Source of the DNA: Halicephalobus mephisto
Lineage: Eukaryota; Nematoda; Chromadorea; Rhabditida; Panagrolaimidae
NCBI GenBank assembly: GCA_009193035.1
Contig: SWDT01000185.1
Coordinates: 1 to 64,000, forward strand
Direction of reading: 5' to 3'
DNA length: 64,000 nucleotides
Below, piece by piece: positions 56,721-64,000 of this stretch. The position numbers and the translations under genes are program-made. The notes under the pieces are model-generated. The model made no database searches, was not told the DNA's origin, and saw only the letters and a program-made list of their open reading frames with translations. How positions within the stretch are numbered: the stretch's first letter is position 1; each line of letters begins with the position of its first letter.

Positions 56721-57865
56721 TTCAGAAAATATCGATTTTTTGCATATTTTTTTATTTTTAAATTACCGTAGTTTCTAAAAATTAAAATTTTTGAGAAATT
56801 ATATCATTAAAAAAATTAAGATTTTCTTGCATATTTTTTTATTTTTAAATTACCGTAATTTTTGAAGATTGATTTTTTTTGAAGAATTTTTAAATAAAAA
56901 ATTTAATTTTTTTTGTTTTACAATTTTAGAGTTATTGTAATTTTTGAAAATTAACATTTTAATTTTTGCAAATTTTTGATCTTATTGGTCTTAAAATTCC
57001 GCAATTGTAATTTCTTTGGAAATTGGCATCTCAATTTTCAAAGTTGTTCTTAATGAAAAAAATGAGAAATTTTTCGTAAAGTTCTTTGATCTTTTTGAAT
57101 TTTAAAATTACCATAATTTTAAAAATTAATACTTTTGTTTTTAATAATTTTAAAAAAATTAAATTAGAAAAAATAAATTTTTAAAATAAAAAAAAATAAA
57201 AAAAATAAATTTTTAATTTTCAAAAATTTTTAAAAAAATAAAAAACTATTAAAAAATAAATTTTCAAACATTTTTTAAAAAATAAAAAACTAAAAATTTA
57301 AATATTTTTTAAAAATTTAAAATTAAAAAAAAAATTTTTAATTTAAAAAAATTTATTTTTTTTTACAATTTTAAAAACATATCTGACTTTTCGGAATAAT
57401 TTTTAATCTTTAAATTTCCTGTATTTTTTAAAAATGAATAATTTTATTTTGAATAACTTTTTTCGAAAAACATGAATTTTTTAAAAATAATTTTTTGACC
57501 TTTTTGATTTTAGAATTTTAAATTTATTATTAAAAAAAATATTTTTTTTTGAATTTTTAATTTCTTTAAAAATGTTTTTAAATTTAAACTATACTGTATA
57601 TATTGAAAAATAATAGTTTTTATTTTTAAAAAATTAAATTTTCGAAAAATTTTAAAATATTTTTTTTAATTTTTAAAAAATATTTTTTAAAAAACTAAAT
57701 TTTCGAAAAATTTTAAAATATTTTTTTATTTTTTTTATCTTAGAATTTTAAGTATACTGTATTTTTTGAAAAATTATAATTTTTAAATTTTGAAAAATAT
57801 TTTTTTTTTAAATTTTGAAAAATATTTTTTTTTAATTTTTAAAAATATTTTTTTTAAATTTTGAA
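56720..57865. repeat. PATC-like A/T tract
   Basis: Phased A/T runs with a recurring TTTAGAATTTTAA(A/G)TATACTGTA word (57585, 57740). No gene visible. Confidence 0.55.
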
Positions 57866-57866
57866 T

Positions 57867-58115
57867 TTACGGTATTTTTTTGGATGTTAGACTTAATATT
57901 ATATAATATCCTATGCAAAACCATAAATCTGCATCTCTTCCGAATTTTTGATTGAAGATTGCCAGAGGCAACAAGCACATGATTTCTTGGACAAATTCAT
58001 CCAGAACGAATTTCGAAGGAAGGCCATTTTTTTCATCAAACAAACGTCCATTTTCCGGGTTTTCCTTGATGTGTTTTAGAATGCCAAAATAATAAAACAG
58101 AAAATAAACTATATA
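57867..58115 (-). other. 82-codon open frame without ATG, probable exon
   Basis: The minus strand is open from 58115 to a TAA at 57867-57869. The central part (about 58070-57925) has even composition and a protein-like sequence with HIKENPENGRLFDEKNG, then LPSKFVLDEFVQEI and FGRDADLW, flanked by hydrophobic stretches. CATCAAG at about 58064 may be the acceptor, giving an exon of ~195 nt. No family recognised and no partner exon joined, so the call is exon-like rather than a gene. Confidence 0.3.
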
Positions 58116-58194
58116 TCACGCTTCAGCTCTCGATATTAGAGGAAGGGTTGAAATATCGCTGTGACTCAGACGTCTGGTTATTCGGAAGGTCTAG

Positions 58195-59680
58195 TTACTT
58201 TTAAACGCGAAATTATATTTTCGCTTGGAATTAAGCGAATTTTTTATGGTTTTTAAAAAGTCGCTGTGAGATTTTTATTTTTTTAATCACGAAATTATAT
58301 TTTCGCTTTGAATTAAGCGAGTTTTTTATTATCTTCAAAAAGTCGCTGTTAGATTTTTATTTTTTTAAACACGAAATTATATTTTCGCTTGGAATTAAGC
58401 GAATTTTTTATTATCTTCAAAAAGTCGCTGTGAGATTTTTATTTTTTTAATCACGAAACTGTACTTTCGCTTGGAATTAAGCGAGTTTTTTATTATCTTC
58501 AAAAAGTCGCTGTTAGATTTTTATTTTTTTTAAACACGAAATCAAACATTCGCTTAATTTGAGTGATTTTCTTATTGTCTTCAAAAAGTTGCTGTGAAAT
58601 TTCACTTAATTCTTCAAATATGAAATTATACTTTCGCTTAAAATTAAACGAATTTGTCAGTTTTCAGAAAATTTCGACAGAAATTAATTTTTAAAAATTA
58701 TCCAAACACGAAATTACGCTTTTGTTTGGAATTAAGCGAAGTCGTCATAATCTTCACAAAAATCGCGGTGGGAGTTAACTTTCTTTTTTTAGATGATTTT
58801 TGATGCAAAATTCCATCCGTACTTAAGAATGAACTAATTCTTCATAATCTTCGGGAATTTTGTGATGGGAGTTAATAGTTTTTTTCGATTATTTTCGGCG
58901 TGAAATTTTAGTTCCGCGTGGAAATAAACGAACTTGTCCGTTTTTAGAGATTTCCGAGACAAAAAGATAATCGCTATCTGTTCGACTAATGTTGGCGCGA
59001 AATACCACCTTTCGCTTAAGAATTGGCGAACTCGCTTGTCTCTGAAAACTCTCGCTTAAAAATTGGCAAATTTATGAAGATCTTTAAAGAATTTCGCTTA
59101 AGAATTGGCGAATTCGCTAAATTTTCTAAAAATTGGCGAACTCACTAAGGTGTTTGAAAATTTTCGCTCAAAAGTTAGCGAAATCGCTAAAGTTTCTGAA
59201 AACTTTCGCTTAATAGTTAGCGAAATCGCCAAGATCTTTGAAAACTTTCGCTTAAAAATTGGCGAACTCACTAAGATGTTTGAAAACTTTCGCTTAATAA
59301 TTAGCGAAGTCGCTTGTCTCTAAAAACTTTCGCTTAAAAATTGGCGAACTCGCTAAAGTCTCTGAAAACTCTCGCTTAATAGTTAGCGAAATTGCCAAGA
59401 TCTTTGAAAATTTTCGCTTAAAAATTAGCGAACTCGCTAAAATCTCTGAAAACTTTCGCTTAAAAGTTAGCGAACTCGCCAAAATTTGCACAACTTTTGC
59501 GACGAATATTACTTTCAATTTTTAAATTATTTTTATATAAAAGTATATTTTCGCTTAAAAATTAACGAATTTATCAAAATTTTTAAAAATTTTCGCGACA
59601 TGAATCAATTTAATTTTTTTCGATTATTTTTGACGTCAAATTATATTTTCGCTTAAAAAAGTGAACTAATCAAAAATTTG
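58195..59680. repeat. Hairpin satellite, cluster 5 (82-bp and 42-bp units)
   Basis: The largest cluster. At 58200-58560 the TCGCTT word starts at 58221, 58303, 58385, 58467 and 58550, an exact 82-82-82-83 bp ladder with hairpin TTCGCTTGGAATTAAGCGAA. From about 59080 to 59480 the unit contracts to 42 bp (GAAAACTTTCGCTTAATAGT, TAGCGAAATCGC). The 42-bp part is open in frame on both strands only because of its period. Confidence 0.88.
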
Positions 59681-59879
59681 AAAAAATTCCGTGACGAGAA
59701 TTAATTTCCTTTTTACAACACTTAAATTTCAAAATGTCGCAGTTTTTCTATTTTTGAGGATTCTGACGTGGCGATATGTCGACTGAAGTGAGGGTGGCCC
59801 TTGAACTTGGTTTTTTTCAGGATGAAGTCATTTTTCAAAATTTGAGAATCCATTGTTTGAAAAATTTCAATTTCGAAAA

Positions 59880-60110
59880 AAAAATAATTTATTTTTTTAT
59901 TCAAAAATAAAAAAAAATAATTTTATTCAAAAATAAAAAAAAAATTTATTTTTTTTATTCAAAAATTTTAAAAAAAAATTAATTTTATTCAAAAATAAAA
60001 AAAAAATTATTTTTTTGTTTAAAAATAAAAAAAATCTACTTTTAAAAATTATTTTTTTATTCAAAAAAAAATTTATTTTAAAAAAATTATTTTTTTATTT
60101 TTTTAAAAAT
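59880..60110. repeat. A/T low-complexity DNA
   Basis: TTATTCAAAAATAAAAAAAA words in tandem. Confidence 0.55.
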
Positions 60111-60126
60111 GATACTGTATTTTTGA

Positions 60127-60300
60127 TTAAAAACAAAAAGTCACTTGAAACTCGTTGGTTTGTTTCCTAGACCGTGTCAATGTCTTTCCGACAGTGTAAA
60201 ATGATCCTTCTGATGTTATTTGTCGTCTAGCCGGGTTCTTGGTGACTTTCGACATAAGACACCTCAAACTATCCGTGTTCCGTTCCACTTTTTGTGATGA
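60127..60300 (-). other. Exon-like island
   Basis: The minus strand is open through the island to a TAA at 60127-60129, with an in-frame ATG (MSKVTKNPARRQITSEG, then TVGKTLTRSRKQTNEFQ) and a possible donor GTGACT right after the last of these residues. Basic and Ser/Thr-rich. Could be an exon; no family recognised. Confidence 0.25.
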
Positions 60301-61010
60301 TAATTTTATTTCAAAAACAAAAAAAAATATTTCTAAAAAATTTAGATTTTAAAAAAATAATAAAAATTAATTTTTTTAAATAAAAAATATTTTTAAAAAA
60401 TTTAGATTTTAAAAAGAACAATTAAAAATTAATTTTTTTAAATAAAAAATATTTTTAAAAAAGTTTAGATTTTAAAAAGAATAATAAAAATTTTCGTTGC
60501 AGATAGAAAAAGTTTTTTTTTAAATTTAGGTTTTGCAACGAACAATTTAAAATTAATTTTTTTAAATAAAAATGTTTTTAAAAAAGTTTAGATTTAAAAA
60601 AAAATAATTTAAAATTAACTTTTTTAAATAAAAAATATTCTTAAAAAAGTTTAGGTCCTGCAACGAATTTCGAAAATCTTCTTTGTGAGACAAAAATTTT
60701 GCAAACTTATTAGGTCATAAAATAATTTAAAATTTTCGTGGGAAAACACATTTTTTTTTACTTTTTGAATTCTCACAACGAAAATTTTCTATAAAAAATA
60801 ATTCGATTTTAAAAATTAAAAATTTTTTTTGTAAAAAAATCAAAAAATAAATAAGAAAATTTTTTTTGTAAAAAATCAAAAAATTAATAAGAAAATTTTT
60901 TTTGTAAAAAAATCAAAAAATAAATAAGAAAATTTTTTTTGTAAAAAATCAAAAAATTAATAAGAAAATTTTTTTTGTAAAAAAATCAAAAAATTAAAAT
61001 TCATTGACCT
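60300..61010. repeat. Two A/T tandem repeats
   Basis: A ~65-bp unit with TTTTTTAAATAAAAAATATT and AAAAGTTTAGATTTTAAAAA (60340-60660), then a ~37-bp unit with GAAAATTTTTTTTGTAAAAA and ATCAAAAAAT (60830-61005, five copies). Confidence 0.7.
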
Positions 61011-61180
61011 TTGTTTTTTTCGTTGTTTAATTAATCTGCTATCGTAATCTCAAATCCCAATTGCTCTTTTCCTGATGGTCAGATTCGGGTTTCAACTTCC
61101 GAGAATCATTTGTGAAAAAACAAATTATCTCCTACTTTGGTCAACGACCATTTTCGCAGAATTACAGACTCCTAAGTTAA
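61010..61180. other. Higher-complexity island
   Basis: Short open stretches on the minus strand (SVILRKWSLTKVGDNLFF and KLKPESDHQEKSNWDLRLR) in different frames. Coding status unproven. Confidence 0.18.
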
Positions 61181-61189
61181 GCAGTAAAA

Positions 61190-62100
61190 AAAATAAATAA
61201 ATTTTCAATGATGTTTTTTAAAATATCTAAAAAAAATAAATAAATTTTTAATTATATTTTTTAAAATATCTAAAAAAAATAAATAAATTTTCAATGATGT
61301 TTTTTAAAATATCTGAAATAAAAAAATAAATTTTTAATTACGTTTTTATAAAATTTTCGAAATATTAAATTTTTATATAATTTGAAAATGTTCGAAAATT
61401 TTTCATAATTTTGTAAAATTAAAAATTTCCAAAATTTAATAAAAAAAGGTTTAAAATTTCCAAAATTTAATAAAAAAAGTTTAAAATTTTTTTTAAATTT
61501 ATAAATTTAAAAAGTTCTTAGAATTTTGTAAAATTAAAAATTTCCAAAATCCGGAAATGTGCAAGTTTCTAAAAATTCCCACCCTGACAATTTTTAAAAA
61601 TTCTTTTTTATTTTTATAATTGTGTAATTTAAAGGTCGTGGGCGGTGTGTCCCTTGTTTATTTTTTCAGGATTCTGGTTTCTTTGAAGGACCAAATTAGG
61701 AAAACTAATTTTTTTCTGATTTTTGACTTTTCTAAAAAGTATCAATTTCTTTTTTTCTCAAAATGGAAAAATTGTAATTTTAGAAGACAATGAAACTTTG
61801 AAAAATTTAAGATCCTCGAGTCTTTTGAAATTCGCCTCAGGGCATTTCGACATAGCTGTGACAAATTTAGTTTTTTTTGTAAATTTTAAATTTTTTTTTT
61901 GTAAATTTTTAAATTTTTTTTTTGTAAATTTTTAAATTTTTTTTTGTTAATTTAAAAATTTTTTTTTGTTAATTTAAAAATTTAATTTTTTTTGTTAATT
62001 TTTTAATTTTTTTAAAGTTGTTTTTGAAAAATCTTCTCAGTTACAGTATTCAGGTAAAATTTGCAAAAAATTAAATAAAACTTTGGATTTTTTAGATATT
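61190..62100. repeat. A/T-rich repeats
   Basis: A ~60-bp unit with AAAAAATAAATAAATTTTCAA and TGTTTTTTAAAATATCT (61190-61340, three copies), a 30-bp AAATTTCCAAAATTTAATAA duplication (61425-61490), and TTTTTTTTGTAAATTTTTAA words (61870-62010). A short even-composition patch at 61640-61700 shows nothing specific. Confidence 0.6.
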
Positions 62101-62109
62101 TCTGAAATT

Positions 62110-62730
62110 TTGTAGATGTACTTAGAAGTTAAATTTTATAGTTTTTGGTCTCGATTGGAAAATTTCGAACTTTTTGATGATTTTTTTAAAATTCACAATA
62201 CAGATTTTTATATTTTTAAAGTAATCGGATTTTCAAAATCTTCTAAAACGATAAAAATTTTAAATTTCATTATTTTTGGTCTTGATTGGAAAATTTCGAA
62301 ATTCGTTGTGAAAAATTTTTTTGATTTCGTAATATAGATATTTTTAACTATTTTAGAAATAATTCTAAAGCTTTCTAAAATAATGAAAATTTTAAATTTC
62401 ACTATTTTTGATCTTGATTGGAAAATTTCGAAATTCATTGTGAAAAATTTTTTTTGATTTCGTAATACATAAAATTTTAACTTTTTTAGGATTTTCTAAA
62501 ATAATAAAAATTTTAAATTTCACTATTTTTGGTCTTGACTGGAAAAAATGGAATTCGTGATGAGGTAATTTTTTTTAATTTTTGCAGTGTATGTGCTTTT
62601 TTTGTATTTGTTCAATTTTAGCACTTTTTACACCTACATGACCCAAAAACTACAATTCTCAGTTCTAACCAGGGATTTCTAAAAATTGAGTTTGGGAAAA
62701 TTCTTTTCAATTTTTGCGGTACATTTCTTT
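62110..62730. repeat. TGGAAAATTTCGAA family, last cluster
   Basis: Four ~125-bp units with TTTTTGGTCT(T/C)GATTGGAAA, AATTTCGAA(A/C)T and TTTTTTTGATTTCGTAATA. Same core as the clusters at 2.4, 5.6, 9.9 and 12.8 kb. Confidence 0.7.
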
Positions 62731-63039
62731 TGTCAAAAATTTATGAATCAAACCACCTATAATTGTGTAAACAAAAAAGTTCAAAATTTTCGGTTTCGAA
62801 TAAAAAAGTCGTTGAAATTCAAATCGAAGTAATTTTTTAATTTTTAAAAATAATTATTTTTCAAAAAATAACTTTTTTAAATTTTAAAATTTCAGATTTT
62901 TTAATTTTTTTAAATTTTAAATTTAAAAAAATCAAAAATTTTTCATTTTTTTTAAATTTAAATTTTTTAGAATTTTTTAAATTTTTTTAAATTTTTTGGT
63001 TTTTTTGAAAATCCCAAAATTGTAATTTTTTTGCTTAAG

Positions 63040-63370
63040 AGATTCAGAATCCATTAAGAACACTTTTCTGAATTCAGAATCCGCCAAGCACCGGAAGGAA
63101 AACCGAAACCGAATATTTCCACGAAAATTTCCCACGGAGATCACCATATTCGTCTTCTTTGTTCCGAAATTATTTTTTTTAAATTCAAAAATTTTCGGAT
63201 GAAATAATTTTAAAATTGATGTTGAATTTTGAAAAACTGAAAAGTAAACAAAATTTTAAAAATTTTATTGTTTGAAAAAAGTTTTCCGATTTCGACGAAA
63301 GTGGGACATCGGCACGTGTTTGCGTTAAGATTTATTTTACGTAACTTCGAAGTTGGACTTTGTGGATCCT
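63040..63370. other. Higher-complexity island
   Basis: On the minus strand two frames are open through 63050-63170 (one reads NKEDEYGDLRGKFSWKYS then a hydrophobic VFLPVLGG; another starts MVISVGNFRGN). They are mutually exclusive, so at most one is real. Confidence 0.2.
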
Positions 63371-63489
63371 ATTACTGTATTTTTAAAAATTTAAATGTGT
63401 GATTTCGTGTCAAAAAAGTTGAAAATTAAAATTAAAAATTTATCTTTGTCGAGATCAAAATGAAATTGAATTTTCGAACAACATGACAG

Positions 63490-63935
63490 GTTGTCTTTGC
63501 TGAACACTGCGTGCAAAGTGCAGATTTTATTTTGATTTTGAAATATTTATAAATTTTAATGTAAAAGCTCCTCCTGATCTGTTTCTATGTTGCGAGCAAT
63601 ATGCAAATTTTATTCTGATTTTGAAATATTTATAAGTTTTAATGTAAAAGCTCCCCCTGATCTGTTTCTATGTTGCGAACAATATGCAAATTTTATTCTG
63701 ATTTTGAAATATTTATAAGTTTTAATGTAAAAGTTTCTCCTGATCTGCTTGTATGTTGCGGGCAAAGTGCAAATGGTATTTTAACGTTGACATTGACTTG
63801 TTTGTTTGTATGTTGCGGGCAATATGCAGATTTCACTTAAATTTCGAAATATTTATAAATTTTAATGTAAAAGTTCCCCCTGATCTGCTTGTATGTTGCG
63901 GGCAAAGTGCAAATGGTATTTTGATGTCGGTCATT
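63490..63935. repeat. ~112-bp tandem repeat with TGTTGCG(G/A)GCAA
   Basis: Four units with TAAAAGCTCCCCCTGATCTG, TATGTTGCG(G/A)(G/A)CAA(A/T)(A/G)TGCAAAT and TTTTGAAATATTTATAA(A/G)TTT. It shares the TGCGNGCAA...TGCAAATTTTATT words with the 57-bp satellite at 11.5-12.0 kb. Confidence 0.75.
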
Positions 63936-64000
63936 TTATGGACCTCAGCAAAAAATGCTAAATTTACAGATTCTAAAAGACAAACTCTGACTTCAGATTC

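Noticed and set aside
59105..59323. 72-codon frame with a 14-residue repeat, and its antisense partner at 59294-59518
   Set aside because: The 42-bp form of the hairpin satellite is open by its period in several frames.

Overview
This window is AT-rich eukaryotic DNA and almost certainly nematode (rhabditid-like). The evidence is: short introns with GT donors and TTTTCAG acceptors, several only 43 to 48 bp; a seven-transmembrane receptor of the nematode Str/Srd type; a secreted CUB-like protein of the nematode type; TTTCAG sites just upstream of some start codons, as expected for spliced-leader addition; and very long tracts of phased A/T runs resembling the periodic A/T clusters (PATCs) of Caenorhabditis introns and intergenic DNA. 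The species cannot be named from the window. Exon structures were built by hand, matching splice phase and protein-family alignment.

Layout. 1-14 kb: no convincing gene; tandem and dispersed repeats, including a ~165-bp satellite, a 57-bp satellite, a hairpin satellite and a 542-bp inverted-repeat transposon. 14.3-16.3 kb: cytosolic sulfotransferase (+) with a GC-box/TATA promoter. 18.8-20.0 kb: DHHC palmitoyltransferase (+). 22.5-24.7 kb: seven-transmembrane chemoreceptor-like gene (+), followed by unassigned exon-like segments at 25.0-25.8 kb. Two copies of a tRNA-derived SINE with target-site duplications lie at 20.0 kb (+) and 23.3-23.6 kb (-, inside a receptor intron). 25.9-29.5 kb: an ACAD10-type fusion (HAD phosphatase, aminoglycoside-phosphotransferase-like kinase, acyl-CoA dehydrogenase). 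30.3-36.5 kb: a 1423-residue TECPR2 homologue (+) whose last codons and 3' UTR have been amplified into a tandem repeat. 38.7-40.9 kb: asparagine synthetase (-). 42-44.7 kb: small exon-like islands of unknown meaning. 46.9-49.9 kb: SLC17-type major-facilitator transporter (+). 51.4-53.1 kb: secreted, probably GPI-anchored CUB-like protein (+). 53.1-64 kb: repeats with isolated higher-complexity islands, some carrying open frames that may be exons of an unannotated gene.

The genes do not form a pathway or an obvious operon. They are ordinary housekeeping, lipid, autophagy/secretory, sensory and surface genes in a repeat-rich region, perhaps a chromosome arm. The most unusual content is the mobile and repetitive DNA: the SINE pair, four short pogo/Tigger-like terminal-inverted-repeat elements, a long foldback element, and a hairpin satellite built on TTCGCTT...AAGCGAA that recurs in five clusters across the window.
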